This document shows, one piece after another, positions 41,277-53,321 of a stretch of 64,000 nt of DNA. Below the pieces are notes generated by a model. It was not told the DNA's origin, did no database searches, and worked only from the letters and a program-made list of their open reading frames with translations. How positions within the stretch are numbered: position 1 is the first letter of the stretch; the number at the start of each line of letters is the position of its first letter. The stretch comes from Fructilactobacillus florum DSM 22689 = JCM 16035 (GTDB lineage: Bacteria; Bacillota; Bacilli; Lactobacillales; Lactobacillaceae), in contig NZ_AYZI01000007.1 in the NCBI RefSeq assembly GCF_001436645.1, positions 40,843-104,842 of the forward strand, read 5' to 3'. The position numbers were made by a program, and so were the translations under genes.

Positions 41277-41675
41277 TTACCAGACGTAGGCGAGAACTTC
41301 GCCACCGACTTTTTTCGCACGTGCTTCTTTATCGGTGATAACACCATCGGAAGTTGAAATGATGGCAATCCCTAAACCATTAAGAACTTTAGGAACATCA
41401 TCAGACTTAACGTATGAACGCAAGCCGGGTTTTGAAATTCGTTTCAAACCTGAAATTACACGTTGATCGTTAGCGCCGTACTTTAGAAAAACGCGAATAA
41501 CACCCTGAGTATCATCGTCGAGATATTCAACTCGACTCACGAATCCTTCGCGCTTTAAAATTTCAGCAATATTACGTTTCATTTTAGATGCAGGTACATC
41601 AACCGAACGGTGGCGTGCCATATTGGCATTGCGGATTCGAGTTAAAAAGTCTGCAATTGGATCTGTCATTGCCAT
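41277..41675 (-). CDS. rpsH: 30S ribosomal protein S8
   Basis: 132 residues. [15 protein letters not shown] at the start and [13 protein letters not shown] at the end are standard. Binds 16S helix 21 and, in many bacteria, represses the spc operon by binding its own mRNA. Confidence 0.99.
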   Translation of the reverse strand: MAMTDPIADFLTRIRNANMARHRSVDVPASKMKRNIAEILKREGFVSRVEYLDDDTQGVIRVFLKYGANDQRVISGLKRISKPGLRSYVKSDDVPKVLNGLGIAIISTSDGVITDKEARAKKVGGEVLAYVW

Positions 41676-41707
41676 GAACGTGAAACCTCCCCTTTAATTT
41701 TTTTGGT

Positions 41708-41893
41708 TTACCAGCTAGCTTTTTTCATGCCAGGAATCTGACCCTTGTGAGCAAGCTGACGCAAGCAAATGCGGCATAAATGAAATTTTTGATAAACTGC
41801 ACGAGGTCGGCCGCAACGTTCACAACGCGTATAAGCTTGCGTTGAAAATTTAGCAGGACGCTGACTCTTTTCGACCATTGATTTTTTTGCCAA
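41708..41893 (-). CDS. rpsN: 30S ribosomal protein S14, zinc-binding type
   Basis: 61 residues, the short type Z form with two CxxC pairs (CERCGRP at about 24-30 and CRICLRQL at about 40). The C-terminus [11 protein letters not shown] is invariant. Bacteria with this form often keep a second zinc-free S14 elsewhere. Confidence 0.99.
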   Translation of the reverse strand: MAKKSMVEKSQRPAKFSTQAYTRCERCGRPRAVYQKFHLCRICLRQLAHKGQIPGMKKASW

Positions 41894-41904
41894 ATTAAAA
41901 CCTC

Positions 41905-42447
41905 CTATTTAGCGAATGGCATTCCAAACTGAGCAAGCAGTTCGTGAGCCTCTTCATCAGTGTTAGCAGTAGTAACCAGCACGATATCTAATCCACGAAC
42001 TCGGTTAACATCATCATAGTTGATTTCTGGGAAAATCAATTGCTCCTTTACACCGAGAGTAAAGTTTCCTCGTCCATCAAAGGAACGGTTTGAAACTCCG
42101 TGAAAATCACGAACTCGTGGTAAAGAAACGTTAATCAACTTATCTAAGAAATCATACATTTTATCGCCGCGCAACGTTACCTTGGCACCAATTGGCATTC
42201 CTTGGCGGAGTCTAAAAGCGGCAATCGACTTCTTAGCCTTAGTAATGAGCGGTTTTTGACCAGAAATTAGCGCCAATTCGCTCACTGCTTCATCTAAGTT
42301 TTTGGAGTTTGTTACAGCATCACCAACACCCATATTCAAAACAATTTTTTCAAGTTTTGGTCCTTGCATAATTGATGAATAGTTAAACTTTTCTACTAGT
42401 GCTGGGAGAATTTCTTGCTGATATCTTTCTTGTAAACGAGTAGACAT
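41905..42447 (-). CDS. rplE: 50S ribosomal protein L5
   Basis: 180 residues. [24 protein letters not shown] and [18 protein letters not shown] are family motifs. Binds 5S rRNA with L18 and contacts the P-site tRNA. Confidence 0.99.
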   Translation of the reverse strand: MSTRLQERYQQEILPALVEKFNYSSIMQGPKLEKIVLNMGVGDAVTNSKNLDEAVSELALISGQKPLITKAKKSIAAFRLRQGMPIGAKVTLRGDKMYDFLDKLINVSLPRVRDFHGVSNRSFDGRGNFTLGVKEQLIFPEINYDDVNRVRGLDIVLVTTANTDEEAHELLAQFGMPFAK

Positions 42448-42475
42448 GCGAATTAATTCCTCCTTTCACTACAAT

Positions 42476-42784
42476 CTAGTCGATTGCTTTCTGTGATTTT
42501 TTTGAAATACGAACTTTTTTACCATCTTTGATTTCAACCTTGATCCGAGTTGGTTTGTTCGTAGATGGATCTAACAACATCACGTTCGATGCATCGATTG
42601 GAGCTGCAACGTCAGAAACATTCCCTTGCGGATTGTTTTGTGATGCTTTTTGGTGCTTTTTAACCATGTTGATTCCGTCCACAACCACGCGATTTTTCGC
42701 AGCAATGGTGCGGGTAATCGTACCGTCTTTGCCCTTATCTTTACCAGCAATGACACGAACTTTGTCACCAGTCTTTAAGAACAT
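42476..42784 (-). CDS. rplX: 50S ribosomal protein L24
   Basis: 102 residues with an N-terminal KOW motif ([19 protein letters not shown]). Assembly initiator of the 50S subunit near the peptide exit. GGAGGTG precedes ATG 42784. Confidence 0.99.
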   Translation of the reverse strand: MFLKTGDKVRVIAGKDKGKDGTITRTIAAKNRVVVDGINMVKKHQKASQNNPQGNVSDVAAPIDASNVMLLDPSTNKPTRIKVEIKDGKKVRISKKSQKAID

Positions 42785-42814
42785 TAATCTGACACCTCCC
42801 TGGTTTTTCTTGGA

Positions 42815-43183
42815 TTAAAGTACTTCTGGAGCTAATGAAACAATCTTTAAGAAGTTGTTGTTTCGTAATTCACGAGCAACGGGTCCAAAAATCCGAGTTC
42901 CCCGAGGGCTCTTATCGTCATTAATTAAAACAGCAGCATTTTCATCAAACCGGATGTATGATCCATCAGTTCGACGTGCAACGGACTTAGTCCGAACGAC
43001 AACTGCTTTAACAACATCACCTTTTTTGACAACGCCACCTGGTGTTGCTTGTTTGACAGTAGCAACAATAGTATCGCCAATTCCAGCATACCGCACTTTA
43101 GAACCGCCCAAAACTTTGATAGTCAGCAATTCGCGCGCTCCAGAATTATCGGCAACCTTCAAACGACTTTCTTGTTGAATCAT
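42815..43183 (-). CDS. rplN: 50S ribosomal protein L14
   Basis: 122 residues, invariant length. [18 protein letters not shown] and [13 protein letters not shown] are standard. Interface protein that also contacts the silencing factor RsfS. Confidence 0.99.
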   Translation of the reverse strand: MIQQESRLKVADNSGARELLTIKVLGGSKVRYAGIGDTIVATVKQATPGGVVKKGDVVKAVVVRTKSVARRTDGSYIRFDENAAVLINDDKSPRGTRIFGPVARELRNNNFLKIVSLAPEVL

Positions 43184-43235
43184 AGTAAGTGGCCTCCTTT
43201 CAACTTAAAATCAGAATACGATAAATGAAGCAAAG

Positions 43236-43502
43236 CTAGATAATAACGGCTTTTTCGACAACATCAAGTAAGCGGAAGTGAACATTTTTTGACAAAGGCC
43301 GAGTTTCCATGATCTCAACAATGTCGTTCATTTTAGCAGTGTTATTTTCGTCGTGTGCCATGTACTTCTTGGTGTACTTCATCCGCTTTCCGTAAGTTGA
43401 ATGTTTTTTAGTAGTTTCAACAGCAACGGTGATGGTTTTATTCATTTTGTCAGAAACCACCCGTCCACGGTATGTTTTCCGTTCATTACGTGATTCGCTC
43501 AT
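43236..43502 (-). CDS. rpsQ: 30S ribosomal protein S17
   Basis: 88 residues. [19 protein letters not shown] and [13 protein letters not shown] are conserved. Binds 16S rRNA early in assembly. Confidence 0.99.
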   Translation of the reverse strand: MSESRNERKTYRGRVVSDKMNKTITVAVETTKKHSTYGKRMKYTKKYMAHDENNTAKMNDIVEIMETRPLSKNVHFRLLDVVEKAVII

Positions 43503-43527
43503 TAAGATATACCCCCTTTATCGAATC

Positions 43528-43722
43528 TTATTTGTTTAATTCTGCTTGTCGCAGAGCTGTTTTCAAACGGGCAATCGTCTTGCGAACCGTTCGTAAGCGC
43601 GCCGTGTTTTCCAATTGACCAGTGGCTAATTGGAAACGAAGATTGAACAATTCTTTTTTGTAATCTTGTTCTTTAGCCCGCATTTCATCGGTAGTCAACT
43701 GACTAATTTCTTTAGCCTTCAT
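43528..43722 (-). CDS. rpmC: 50S ribosomal protein L29
   Basis: 64 residues from ATG 43722, giving the standard start MKAKEISQL; a GTG 12 bases earlier is possible. [16 protein letters not shown] is the family signature. The start lies inside the end of rplP (11-base overlap), so the two are coupled. Sits at the peptide exit and docks trigger factor and SRP. Confidence 0.98.
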   Translation of the reverse strand: MKAKEISQLTTDEMRAKEQDYKKELFNLRFQLATGQLENTARLRTVRKTIARLKTALRQAELNK

Positions 43723-44146
43723 TTGATTCGCCACCTACTTCCTCACGTTTGATAATCTTAGTACGAACAGGCAGTTTGTTGGAAGCTAACGTCAAAGCTT
43801 TGATGGCTGTTTCTGAATCAACACCACCAACCTCGAAAAGCACTTTGCCACGCTTAACGGGAGCAACCCAGCCAGCTGGGCTACCTTTACCTTTACCCAT
43901 TCGAACTCCAATTCCCTTTTCAGTGTACGATTTTTGGGGGAAAATCTTAATCCAAACTTTCCCGCCACGTTTCATGCTTCGGGTAATCGCAATACGACAA
44001 GCTTCAATCTGTCTATTAGTAATCCAATGTGAATCGATGGTTTGTAAACCATATTCACCAAAAGCAACGCTGTTACCGCCCTTAGAGTGCCCGCGAAGCT
44101 TACCACGGTGTTCTCGACGATGCTTAACACGTTTTGGTACTAGCAT
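43712..44146 (-). CDS. rplP: 50S ribosomal protein L16
   Basis: 144 residues. [16 protein letters not shown] at the start and [17 protein letters not shown] are hallmarks. Positions the A-site tRNA next to the peptidyl transferase centre. Confidence 0.99.
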   Translation of the reverse strand: MLVPKRVKHRREHRGKLRGHSKGGNSVAFGEYGLQTIDSHWITNRQIEACRIAITRSMKRGGKVWIKIFPQKSYTEKGIGVRMGKGKGSPAGWVAPVKRGKVLFEVGGVDSETAIKALTLASNKLPVRTKIIKREEVGGESNEG

Positions 44147-44148
44147 GT

Positions 44149-44811
44149 TTACTTACCTCCCTGATGATTTTCCTCGGGCTTGTCAGGTAAAACTTCGCCC
44201 CGGTTAATCCAAGTTTTCACTCCGATAGAACCATACGTCGTGTGTGCTTCGTTCCAGGAATAATTGATGTCTGCCCGGAGCGTGTGTAGTGGAACACGAC
44301 CTTCTGAATAGCTTTCGATTCGAGCCATATCGGCACCATTGAGTCGACCAGCTGACTGCGTTTTAACACCCTTAGCACCAGCGCGCATAACGCCCTTCAT
44401 GCTCTGACGCATAGCCCGTCGAAAGGCAACTCGACCTTCTAGTTGCTTTGCAATGTTATCACCAACTAAAATTGCTTCAAGATCTGGCTTCTTAACTTCC
44501 ACAATATTAATGTGAACGCGACGACCAGTTAATTTGTTTAATTCTTGTCGCAAAGTTTCAACTTCAGAACCACCCTTACCAATCACCATTCCTGGTTTGG
44601 CAGTGTGAATCGAAATGTTGACCCGTTTAGCCGCACGTTCGATTTCAACAGCCGAGACAGAAGCGTCTGCAAGCCGTTTATCAAGATATTCACGAATCTT
44701 TAAATCTTCATTTAAGTAGTTTGCAAACTGATCATCGTTTGCGTACCACTGAGCTTGCCAGCCACGGTTAACTCCAATTCGGAAACCATTTGGGTTAATT
44801 TTTTGACCCAT
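44149..44811 (-). CDS. rpsC: 30S ribosomal protein S3
   Basis: 220 residues. KH domain with [13 protein letters not shown] at about 65-77, [14 protein letters not shown] at the N-terminus and [16 protein letters not shown] at the C-terminus. Helps unwind mRNA at the entry channel. Two bases before rplP. Confidence 0.99.
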   Translation of the reverse strand: MGQKINPNGFRIGVNRGWQAQWYANDDQFANYLNEDLKIREYLDKRLADASVSAVEIERAAKRVNISIHTAKPGMVIGKGGSEVETLRQELNKLTGRRVHINIVEVKKPDLEAILVGDNIAKQLEGRVAFRRAMRQSMKGVMRAGAKGVKTQSAGRLNGADMARIESYSEGRVPLHTLRADINYSWNEAHTTYGSIGVKTWINRGEVLPDKPEENHQGGK

Positions 44812-44814
44812 GCT

Positions 44815-45171
44815 CTATCCCTCCTTTTTTTCTGATACTACGATGGTAATGTGACTCGTACGCTTGTTGATTGGTGAAGCTGATCCCTTTGCGCGCGGAC
44901 GGAATCTCTTTAAAGTGGGACCTTCATCAGCATATGCTTCACTGACTACTAAATCTTGACCATCAAGGTCAAAGTTGTTTTCTGCATTAGCAACTGCTGA
45001 GTGCAAAACTTTACCAACCACTGGAGAAGCACCCCGAGGAGTGAACTTCAGGATTGCCACTGCTTCGGCCACCTGTTTGCCTCTAATAAGATCTAAAACA
45101 AGGCGGACCTTACGAGGGGCAATTCGAACTGTTTTCGCAATTGCTTTTGCTGATGTAACTTGTTCAGCCAT
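44815..45171 (-). CDS. rplV: 50S ribosomal protein L22
   Basis: 118 residues. [19 protein letters not shown] is conserved, and the C-terminal beta hairpin with [18 protein letters not shown] lines the exit tunnel, where macrolide resistance changes occur; none is evident here. Confidence 0.99.
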   Translation of the reverse strand: MAEQVTSAKAIAKTVRIAPRKVRLVLDLIRGKQVAEAVAILKFTPRGASPVVGKVLHSAVANAENNFDLDGQDLVVSEAYADEGPTLKRFRPRAKGSASPINKRTSHITIVVSEKKEG

Positions 45172-45187
45172 TAGTTATCCTCCTTGT

Positions 45188-45469
45188 TTATACGGTTTTC
45201 TTATCGGCACTGTTGTTACCATGGCCATGGAAAGTCCGAGTGGGGACAAACTCACCCAGTTTGTGACCAACCATGTCTTCTTGAATGTAAACGGGAACGT
45301 GATGACGTCCATTATAGACAGAAATCGTGTAGCCGATGAAACTTGGGAAGATCGTCGAACGACGCGACCAAGTCCGGATTACTGACTTCTTTTCTTGATC
45401 CTTTTGTGCCTCAATCTTTTTCAACAATGACTGATCAGCAAAAGGTCCTTTTTTTAGGCTTCGACTCAT
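45188..45469 (-). CDS. rpsS: 30S ribosomal protein S19
   Basis: 93 residues. [34 protein letters not shown] and [11 protein letters not shown] are standard. Head protein forming the A-site finger bridge. Confidence 0.99.
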   Translation of the reverse strand: MSRSLKKGPFADQSLLKKIEAQKDQEKKSVIRTWSRRSTIFPSFIGYTISVYNGRHHVPVYIQEDMVGHKLGEFVPTRTFHGHGNNSADKKTV

Positions 45470-45520
45470 GAATGGAACCTCCTTTTAAATGTATTGATAC
45501 CGTAAACCTGCTAAACAAGT

Positions 45521-46366
45521 TTACATCTTGGAACCCTTGCGACGACGAACAATAAATTTGTTCGAGCGGGCTTTCTTCGAACGGGTTTTCTTTCCCACCG
45601 TTTTCTTGTGCCAAGGAGACAAAGGAGATGGGTAACCAACTGGAGCTTTTCCTTCACCACCACCATGTGGGTGATCGTTAGGGTTCATTACCGAGCCTCG
45701 AACATGAGGTCGTTGACCACGATAGCGAGTCCGACCAGCTTTTCCCCAGTTGACCAACGAATGTTCTTCATTGCCAACCGTTCCAATAGTAGCGCGACAA
45801 ACTGAGAGAACCATCCGAACTTCACCAGAAGGTAATTTAACTAGCGAATATTTGCCATTTCCATCATTACTGATTAATTGAGCAGAGTTACCAGCTGAGC
45901 GAGCCAACTGCCCTCCCTTACCAGGCTTCAATTCAATGTTGTGAATTGTCGAGCCAACTGGAATATCACGTAGTTGTAAAGTGTTTCCAGGCTTGATATC
46001 AGCATCAGCACCTGATTGAACAACATCGCCAACTTTCAAGCCCTTAGGAGCTAGAATGTAAGCTTTAACTCCATCAGCATAAACAACTAGCGCAATGTTA
46101 GCCGTCCGGTTAGGATCATATTCAATGGTTTTAACAGTTGCTGGAACGCCATCATGATTTCGCTTGAAATCAATCACACGATATTTATGCTTGTTCCCAC
46201 CGCCACGATGCCGCACAGTCATACGACCGGAGTTGTTCCGTCCGGCCTTGTGTGCATTGGCTTCTACCAAAGTCTTTTCCGGTTTGTTAGTGGTGATTTG
46301 ACTGTAGTCAATACTAGTCATATTCCGGCGACCGTTGGTAGTTGGTTTATATTTCTTTAAAGGCAC
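45521..46366 (-). CDS. rplB: 50S ribosomal protein L2
   Basis: 281 residues from a GTG start with AGGAGG 8 bases upstream. [24 protein letters not shown] and the C-terminal [15 protein letters not shown] with the His needed for peptidyl transfer support the call. Slightly longer than the common 276-278. Confidence 0.99.
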   Translation of the reverse strand: MPLKKYKPTTNGRRNMTSIDYSQITTNKPEKTLVEANAHKAGRNNSGRMTVRHRGGGNKHKYRVIDFKRNHDGVPATVKTIEYDPNRTANIALVVYADGVKAYILAPKGLKVGDVVQSGADADIKPGNTLQLRDIPVGSTIHNIELKPGKGGQLARSAGNSAQLISNDGNGKYSLVKLPSGEVRMVLSVCRATIGTVGNEEHSLVNWGKAGRTRYRGQRPHVRGSVMNPNDHPHGGGEGKAPVGYPSPLSPWHKKTVGKKTRSKKARSNKFIVRRRKGSKM

Positions 46367-46390
46367 GGTATTTTCCTCCTATACTATAGA

Positions 46391-46678
46391 TTATTCTTCA
46401 GAGAAAAGTTTGATTTCATCTGAATCAGGGGTTAGGGTCACGATGGCCTTGCGGCGCTTCTTCGTAAATCCAATGTAACGTCCCTGACGTTTTTCTTTTC
46501 CGCGAACATTCATGATGTTTACTTTAGCAACCTTAACGTCAAAAATAGCTTCAACAGCATCTCTAACCTGGTGCTTGTTTGCTCGAAGAGCAACATCAAA
46601 CGTATACTTCTTGTCATCCATCCGATCAGTAGTTGCTTCGGTGATTACTGGACGTAAAATAATATCACGTGCATCCAT
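46391..46678 (-). CDS. rplW: 50S ribosomal protein L23
   Basis: 95 residues. [18 protein letters not shown] and [10 protein letters not shown] are family motifs. Exit-site docking platform for SRP and trigger factor. ATG overlaps the rplD stop by one base. Confidence 0.98.
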   Translation of the reverse strand: MDARDIILRPVITEATTDRMDDKKYTFDVALRANKHQVRDAVEAIFDVKVAKVNIMNVRGKEKRQGRYIGFTKKRRKAIVTLTPDSDEIKLFSEE

Positions 46679-47301
46679 TATGCGAGCACCTCCTCTAGTT
46701 GAGAAAGAGCAGCTTTGGTAATAACGACCTTTTGACTGTTAAGCACGTCCAACGTGTTAACGCCCTTGCCACTAATTACCTGAACTCGATCCAAATTGCG
46801 AGCCGAACGAGCAGCATTGTCATTGCCATCTTCTAAGACCACTAAAGTCTTAGTAGCAGCATCCAAGCTGGCCAATAAGCTAGCAAAAGCTTTGGTCTGT
46901 GGTTGGTCAAAACTTAGGGAGTCGACTACCACAAGATCGCCATTAGCTACTTTTTCAGATAAAACTGATTTAACTGCCAACCGAGTTACCTTTTTAGGTA
47001 AGTGGTAAGCATATGAGCGTGCTGAAGGTCCAAAGACTACTCCACCGCCAACCCATTGAGGTGAACGAATCGAACCCTGTCGAGCTCGACCAGTTCCCTT
47101 TTGTCTCCATGGCTTCTTGCCACCACCGCGAACTTGACCACGCGACTTTGTCCCGTTGGTTCCTTGCCGCTGCGAAGCTTGTTGCATTAAGACCGTATCA
47201 AAAACGACATTTTCATTTGGAGTAATCCCAAAGATGTTGTCATTTAAGTCAACTGTGCCGGCTTGACTACCGTCTTGTTTATATACTGATACGCTTGTCA
47301 T
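46678..47301 (-). CDS. rplD: 50S ribosomal protein L4
   Basis: 207 residues. The exit-tunnel loop is [20 protein letters not shown] (about 65-85). In enteric bacteria L4 represses the S10 operon; here the equivalent is unknown. Confidence 0.99.
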   Translation of the reverse strand: MTSVSVYKQDGSQAGTVDLNDNIFGITPNENVVFDTVLMQQASQRQGTNGTKSRGQVRGGGKKPWRQKGTGRARQGSIRSPQWVGGGVVFGPSARSYAYHLPKKVTRLAVKSVLSEKVANGDLVVVDSLSFDQPQTKAFASLLASLDAATKTLVVLEDGNDNAARSARNLDRVQVISGKGVNTLDVLNSQKVVITKAALSQLEEVLA

Positions 47302-47318
47302 TGTCGAATCCTCCTTTC

Positions 47319-47954
47319 TTATTTTTTAGCAGCACTAACTGCTGTACGAACTTTAACCAAGGTTTTGTTGGCGCCAGGAATGTTCCCTTTGATTAACAAA
47401 ACGTTGTTTTCAACGTCGGCTTTAACGATTTCTAAGTTCTGAATTGTTACCGTGTTGTTACCCATGCGACCGGGCAGTTTCATTCCCTTTACCACTCGGT
47501 TGATAATAACTCCCAGTGAACCAGGACGACGGTGGTAACGAGAACCATGAGTCGTAGGACCACGCCGCTGACCATCTTTATGAATGTTACCTTGGTATCC
47601 ATGACCTTTTGTAGTACCCGTAACATCAACCATGTCGCCTGCTGCAAACGTGTCAGCCTTAACTTCTGCTCCGACTTGATAGTCTCCTAAGTCAACATCG
47701 TTGATTTCACGAACGAAGCGCTTAGGAGTAGTATTTGCCTTTTTGATATGACCTTGTTCTGGTTTGTTGCTTAACACAGCGCGCTTTTCATCAAAGCCCA
47801 ACTGAACTGCTTCGTAACCGTCTGTTTCCATCGTCTTAACCTGTAAGACAACGTTTGGGGTTACATCAACTACAGTTACGGGAACTAATTCCCCGTTATC
47901 AGCAAAAACCTGAGTCATACCGACCTTTTTACCTAAGATTCCTTTTTTGGTCAT
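47319..47954 (-). CDS. rplC: 50S ribosomal protein L3
   Basis: 211 residues. [17 protein letters not shown] at the start and [13 protein letters not shown] with [15 protein letters not shown] at the loop that reaches the peptidyl transferase centre. Confidence 0.99.
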   Translation of the reverse strand: MTKKGILGKKVGMTQVFADNGELVPVTVVDVTPNVVLQVKTMETDGYEAVQLGFDEKRAVLSNKPEQGHIKKANTTPKRFVREINDVDLGDYQVGAEVKADTFAAGDMVDVTGTTKGHGYQGNIHKDGQRRGPTTHGSRYHRRPGSLGVIINRVVKGMKLPGRMGNNTVTIQNLEIVKADVENNVLLIKGNIPGANKTLVKVRTAVSAAKK

Positions 47955-47984
47955 GAGTACACCTCCAATTTTTTTGATAATTAA

Positions 47985-48293
47985 TTATAGTTTAATCTCA
48001 ATATCAACACCACTCGGTAAATCAAGTTTCATCAATGAATCAACCGTTTTAGGGGTTGGGTTCAAAATGTCGATTAACCGTTTGTGCGTTAACATCTCAA
48101 ACTGTTCCTGTGACTTGCTGTACTTGAATGGTGATGCTAACACCGTGTATAAAGCCCGTTCCGTTGGTAATGGAATGGGACCAGAAATGTTAGCCCCCGT
48201 CCGTTGTGCCGTTGCCACAATCTTATCAGCAGCTTGATCTAAAGTACGGTGCTCGTAAGCTTTCAAGCGAATCCGAATCTTTTCCTTTGCCAT
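47985..48293 (-). CDS. rpsJ: 30S ribosomal protein S10
   Basis: 102 residues from ATG 48293 (GAAGGAGGG 5 bases upstream; the longer frame is rejected). [32 protein letters not shown] and [17 protein letters not shown] are standard. Also NusE, partner of NusB and NusG in antitermination. First gene of the S10-spc-alpha cluster. Confidence 0.99.
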   Translation of the reverse strand: MAKEKIRIRLKAYEHRTLDQAADKIVATAQRTGANISGPIPLPTERALYTVLASPFKYSKSQEQFEMLTHKRLIDILNPTPKTVDSLMKLDLPSGVDIEIKL

Positions 48294-48446
48294 CAAAATC
48301 CCTCCTTCGTCTATTTTCAAAATCAGACTAACTCCGTAGAAATTACCGGACTACCTGCCATGGCAAAGCGGCCGGGTGTGCCGCAACCTTCTACATCAAC
48401 GCTGTCACGTGTAATTTGGGCGCACGTCGCCCTTAATTTAAAACAC
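48294..48446 (-). promoter_or_regulatory. 5' leader of the S10 operon
   Basis: About 150 nt between the expected start point and rpsJ. It contains the hairpin GGGCGACGTGCGCCC (48418-48432) near its 5' end and a second GC-rich segment (about 48355-48395, GGTTGCGGCACACCCGGCCGC) that can fold. Room for autoregulation exists, but no known leader was matched. The rest of the gap to fusA holds the promoter and the fusA terminator. Confidence 0.45.
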
Positions 48447-48452
48447 TATTAC

Positions 48453-48481
48453 ATCATACTGGAAAAACGTCACGGATTCAA
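48453..48481 (-). promoter_or_regulatory. promoter of the S10-spc-alpha cluster
   Basis: TTGAAT (48476-48481) and TATGAT (48453-48458) on the minus strand with a 17-bp spacer, lying after the fusA terminator and 160 bases before rpsJ. Confidence 0.85.
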
Positions 48482-48568
48482 GGGTTTTACACAATAATTT
48501 CAAAAAAGTAAACCGTGAAGTTCCCACGTGCGCTCCAGCTGTGCTTTTAATTATTTTTATATTCAAAC

Positions 48569-48608
48569 AAAAAACAGGAACCCATCGCTGCAATGGATTC
48601 CTGTTTTT
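48569..48608 (-). terminator. intrinsic terminator after fusA
   Basis: An 11-bp outer stem (AAAAACAGGAA/TTCCTGTTTTT, 48570-48580 with 48598-48608) extends into CCCAT/ATGG, followed by T on the minus strand. Confidence 0.9.
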
Positions 48609-48618
48609 ATAAACCAGT

Positions 48619-50712
48619 TTAGTTGGCGTCGCCACCATTTTTCTTGATAATATCTTCTTGAATACTCTTTGGCACGGCAGTGTAGTGGTCAAAGGACATT
48701 ACAAATGTTCCTCGTCCCTGCGTAGCAGACCGCAAATCGGTTGCGTAACCAAACATTTCTGCTAGCGGTACCATGGCATGGATATTTTGCGCATTATCTT
48801 GCGCTTCCATTCCCTCAACATTACCTCGACGAGCAGTCACTTGACCCATGACATCACCCATGTATTCTTCTGGAACTCGAATATCAACTTTCATGATAGG
48901 CTCCAAAATTTTGGGATCTGCTTTTTTAGCAGCTTCTCGTAAGGCAATCGAAGCGGCAATCTTGAAGGCTGCTTCACTAGAATCGACTTCGTGATAGCTT
49001 CCATCATAAAGTTTAGCTTTTAAATCAATCAGTGGAAAACCAGCTAAAACTCCATTCTCCATTGATTCTTTCAAACCTTGCTCAACGGAAGGAATGAATT
49101 CACGAGGAACCACTCCACCAACGATGGCATCTTCAAACTCAAATCCAGCGCCTTCTTCATTTGGAGTGAACTCAATCCAAACATCACCATACTGACCTTT
49201 ACCACCAGATTGGCGAATGAACTTACCTTCGGCTTGGACCTGTTTGCCAAAGGCTTCTCGATAAGCAACCTGTGGTTCACCGATGGAGGCATCCACTCCA
49301 AATTCACGTTTCATTCGTTCAATAATGATGTTCAGATGCAACTCACCCATTCCAGCAATAATAGTTTGCCCGGTTTCTGGGTTCGTATTTGCTTGGAAAG
49401 TTGGATCTTCTTCTGATAGCTTTTGCAAAGCCGTATTCATCTTGTTTTGATCAGCTTTGGTTTTAGGTTCTACCGCTACTTCAATCACAGGAGCAGGGAA
49501 TTCCATAGATTCAAGATGCAATGGATGGTCTGGATCCGTTAAAGAATCACCCGTGGTCGTGTTCTTCAAACCAATGGCAGCCGCAATATCTCCAGAAAAG
49601 ACTTCCGAAATTTCTTCCCGATTATTGGAGTGCATTTGCAGTAGTCGACCTACTCGTTCCCGTTTTTCCTTCGTAGCATTTAAAATGTAAGAACCTGATT
49701 CCAAAGAACCCCGATAAACCCGAATGTAAGTTAACCGACCAACGTAAGGATCAGTAGCCACTTTGAAGGCCAATGCGGCAAAAGGTTCTTTATCGTTAGC
49801 TTGCACGTCAACTTCTTCACCAGTATCTGGGTCAGTAGCAATGTAAGGACGCACATCCAATGGTGATGGAAGGTAATCAACCACTCCATCCATCATCATT
49901 TGTACTCCCTTATTTTTAAAGGCGGAACCAGCGAAAACTGGATACATATTTAAGTCCAGCGTTGCTTTTCGAATCCCGGCTTTCAGGTCAGCTTCGCTAA
50001 TCTCTTCGCCTTCCAAAAATTTAGACATAACGTCATCATCAACGTCGGCCACTGCTTCTACCAAGTTGTCACGTTGTTGTTGGGCTTTTTCTTGCAAATC
50101 GGCAGGAATGTCAACTGTATCCCAGTTTTCACCTTCCTTATCCTCATCATAAACGTAGGCCTTCATTTTGATTAGGTCAATTACACCAGCAAACTCATTC
50201 TCAGCCCCAATTGGCATCTGAACGGGCACAGCATTAGCACCTAAACGTTCACGAATGGTTTTAACTGAGTAATCAAAGTTCGCACCGATTTTGTCCATTT
50301 TATTAATGAAAACAATCCGAGGAACGCTGAAGTCAGAAGATTGACGCCACACCGTTTCAGTTTGTGGTTCTACTCCAGCTTGTCCATCAAGCACCACGAT
50401 GCCTCCATCAAGCACTCGCAAAGACCGCTCTACTTCAGCGGTAAAGTCCACGTGTCCAGGGGTATCGATGATGTTAACACGATAACCATCCCATTCGGCC
50501 GTGGTTGCTGCCGATGTGATCGTGATTCCACGTTCTTTTTCTTCTTCCATCCAATCCATTTGGGAAGCCCCATCATGGGTTTCACCAATTTTGTGAATTT
50601 TACCGGTATAGTAAAGCACTCGTTCAGTGGTAGTTGTCTTACCAGCATCGATATGTGCAACAATCCCGATATTCCGTGTTTTTTCTAGCGGAAATTGACG
50701 CTTGTTAGCCAT
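48619..50712 (-). CDS. fusA: elongation factor G
   Basis: 697 residues. GTPase that drives translocation. G1 [15 protein letters not shown] (about 17-30), G3 DTPGHVDF, G4 NKMDKIGA, then domain II and the domain IV/V segments [15 protein letters not shown] and [15 protein letters not shown]. Full length; target of fusidic acid. AAAGGAG is 7 bases before ATG. Separated from rpsG by a terminator. Confidence 0.99.
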   Translation of the reverse strand: MANKRQFPLEKTRNIGIVAHIDAGKTTTTERVLYYTGKIHKIGETHDGASQMDWMEEEKERGITITSAATTAEWDGYRVNIIDTPGHVDFTAEVERSLRVLDGGIVVLDGQAGVEPQTETVWRQSSDFSVPRIVFINKMDKIGANFDYSVKTIRERLGANAVPVQMPIGAENEFAGVIDLIKMKAYVYDEDKEGENWDTVDIPADLQEKAQQQRDNLVEAVADVDDDVMSKFLEGEEISEADLKAGIRKATLDLNMYPVFAGSAFKNKGVQMMMDGVVDYLPSPLDVRPYIATDPDTGEEVDVQANDKEPFAALAFKVATDPYVGRLTYIRVYRGSLESGSYILNATKEKRERVGRLLQMHSNNREEISEVFSGDIAAAIGLKNTTTGDSLTDPDHPLHLESMEFPAPVIEVAVEPKTKADQNKMNTALQKLSEEDPTFQANTNPETGQTIIAGMGELHLNIIIERMKREFGVDASIGEPQVAYREAFGKQVQAEGKFIRQSGGKGQYGDVWIEFTPNEEGAGFEFEDAIVGGVVPREFIPSVEQGLKESMENGVLAGFPLIDLKAKLYDGSYHEVDSSEAAFKIAASIALREAAKKADPKILEPIMKVDIRVPEEYMGDVMGQVTARRGNVEGMEAQDNAQNIHAMVPLAEMFGYATDLRSATQGRGTFVMSFDHYTAVPKSIQEDIIKKNGGDAN

Positions 50713-50744
50713 TTCATAACTCCTTTTTTTAATTAATTAGTTCT

Positions 50745-50772
50745 AAAAAAAGCGGCTAATAGATTAGCCGCT
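50745..50772 (-). terminator. terminator or attenuator between rpsG and fusA
   Basis: A perfect 10-bp stem (AGCGGCTAAT/ATTAGCCGCT, 50751-50760 with 50763-50772) with a 2-nt nominal loop is followed by six T on the minus strand, only 33 bases before fusA. No separate fusA promoter was seen after it, so read-through is likely partial. Confidence 0.8.
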
Positions 50773-50799
50773 CATTCAGCCCGCTAAGCAGCCGCCTGC

Positions 50800-51270
50800 T
50801 TACCAGCGGTAGTGCGCAAAAGCTCGGTTGGCTTCTGCCATTTTGTGGGTGTCTTCTCGCTTCTTAACGGCAGCCCCAGTGTTGTTGGCAGCGTCAATAA
50901 TTTCCTTTGCTAACCGCTGCGTCATCGTGTGTTCACCACGTAAACGTGCGTAGTTAACTAGCCAGCGGAGTCCCAAAGTTGTGCGTCGCGCTGGGCGAAC
51001 TTCGATCGGAACCTGGTAGTTTGACCCACCAACCCGACGAGCCTTAACTTCCAAGACAGGCATAACATTTTTCATTGCTTCTTCAAAAACTTCTACTGGA
51101 TCATTACCAGTCTCATCTTTGATTTCATCAAATGCACCATATAAGATTTCTGATGCAGTTCCTCGTTTTCCATCTAACATCAAGTGGTTAATCAATTTGG
51201 AAACCAACTTGGAGTTGTAGATTGGATCAGGAAGGATTTCGCGTTGTTGCACTTTTCCTTTTCTAGGCAT
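50800..51270 (-). CDS. rpsG: 30S ribosomal protein S7
   Basis: 156 residues, standard. [33 protein letters not shown] and [15 protein letters not shown] define the family. Nucleates assembly of the 30S head; in many bacteria it represses the str operon. Confidence 0.99.
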   Translation of the reverse strand: MPRKGKVQQREILPDPIYNSKLVSKLINHLMLDGKRGTASEILYGAFDEIKDETGNDPVEVFEEAMKNVMPVLEVKARRVGGSNYQVPIEVRPARRTTLGLRWLVNYARLRGEHTMTQRLAKEIIDAANNTGAAVKKREDTHKMAEANRAFAHYRW

Positions 51271-51294
51271 CTAAAGGTCCTCCTCAATAATCGC

Positions 51295-51714
51295 TTATTT
51301 CTTGTCTTTTGGTCGTTTCGTTCCGTATTTTGAACGGCCCTGACGTCGGTCTTGAACTCCGGCGGTATCAAGCGCTCCACGAATCACGTGATAACGAACC
51401 CCAGGTAAATCCTTAACACGACCACCCCGAATTAAAACCACACTATGCTCTTGCAAGTTGTGACCAATTCCGGGAATGTAAGCCGTTACTTCATACAAAT
51501 TAGAAAGGCGCACACGAGCGTATTTCCGCAAAGCAGAGTTAGGCTTCTTGGGAGTCATCGTACCCACACGGGTAGCAACTCCACGTTTTTGAGGAGCAGG
51601 ATTGGCGGTATGAGTTTTTTTGTAACTGTTATAACCAAAGCCAAGTGCTGGTGATTTTGATTTAGAACTTCTAGATTTACGACCTTTTCGAACTAATTGG
51701 TTGATTGTAGGCAT
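51295..51714 (-). CDS. rpsL: 30S ribosomal protein S12
   Basis: 139 residues. [28 protein letters not shown] and [16 protein letters not shown]. The two lysines whose change gives streptomycin resistance are wild type (PKKPNSA and the conserved Lys of GGRVKDLPG). First gene of the str operon. Confidence 0.99.
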   Translation of the reverse strand: MPTINQLVRKGRKSRSSKSKSPALGFGYNSYKKTHTANPAPQKRGVATRVGTMTPKKPNSALRKYARVRLSNLYEVTAYIPGIGHNLQEHSVVLIRGGRVKDLPGVRYHVIRGALDTAGVQDRRQGRSKYGTKRPKDKK

Positions 51715-51812
51715 CTAAAAAGTCCTCCTTTCATAAATAGTTGTAAGTCCACACATCCAGGTGAACCATTTTTAGGGACAAAAATCGCTTACCTTGTATA
51801 AGCACAATTTCT

Positions 51813-51841
51813 AGAATAGCATCGCGGTTCATGATTGTCAA
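51813..51841 (-). promoter_or_regulatory. str operon promoter (rpsL)
   Basis: TTGACA (51836-51841) and TATTCT (51813-51818) on the minus strand, 17-bp spacer. The leader to rpsL is about 90 nt. The promoter lies in the region between rpsL and the opposite-strand peptidase gene. Confidence 0.88.
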
Positions 51842-51878
51842 CCAAGATTTCGTACTTATTGGCAAGGAGCTGAATTAT

Positions 51879-53238
<1,360 letters not shown>

Positions 53239-53246
53239 ATTCCATC

Positions 53247-53286
53247 AAAAAAAGACCTCCAACTAATAACGTTGGAGGTCTTTTTT
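53247..53286. terminator. bidirectional terminator between xpt and rpoC
   Basis: A 10-bp GC-rich stem (GACCTCCAAC/GTTGGAGGTC, 53254-53263 with 53271-53280) is flanked by A and T runs on both sides, so it serves the convergent xpt and rpoC genes. Confidence 0.93.
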
Positions 53287-53321
53287 ATCGAGCTTGGCAA
53301 CAATTGAAACTATCGCCTTTA

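Noticed and set aside
48438..48692. Minus-strand 84-residue ORF across the fusA end and S10 promoter
   Set aside because: It crosses a terminator and a promoter and overlaps the end of fusA in another frame.
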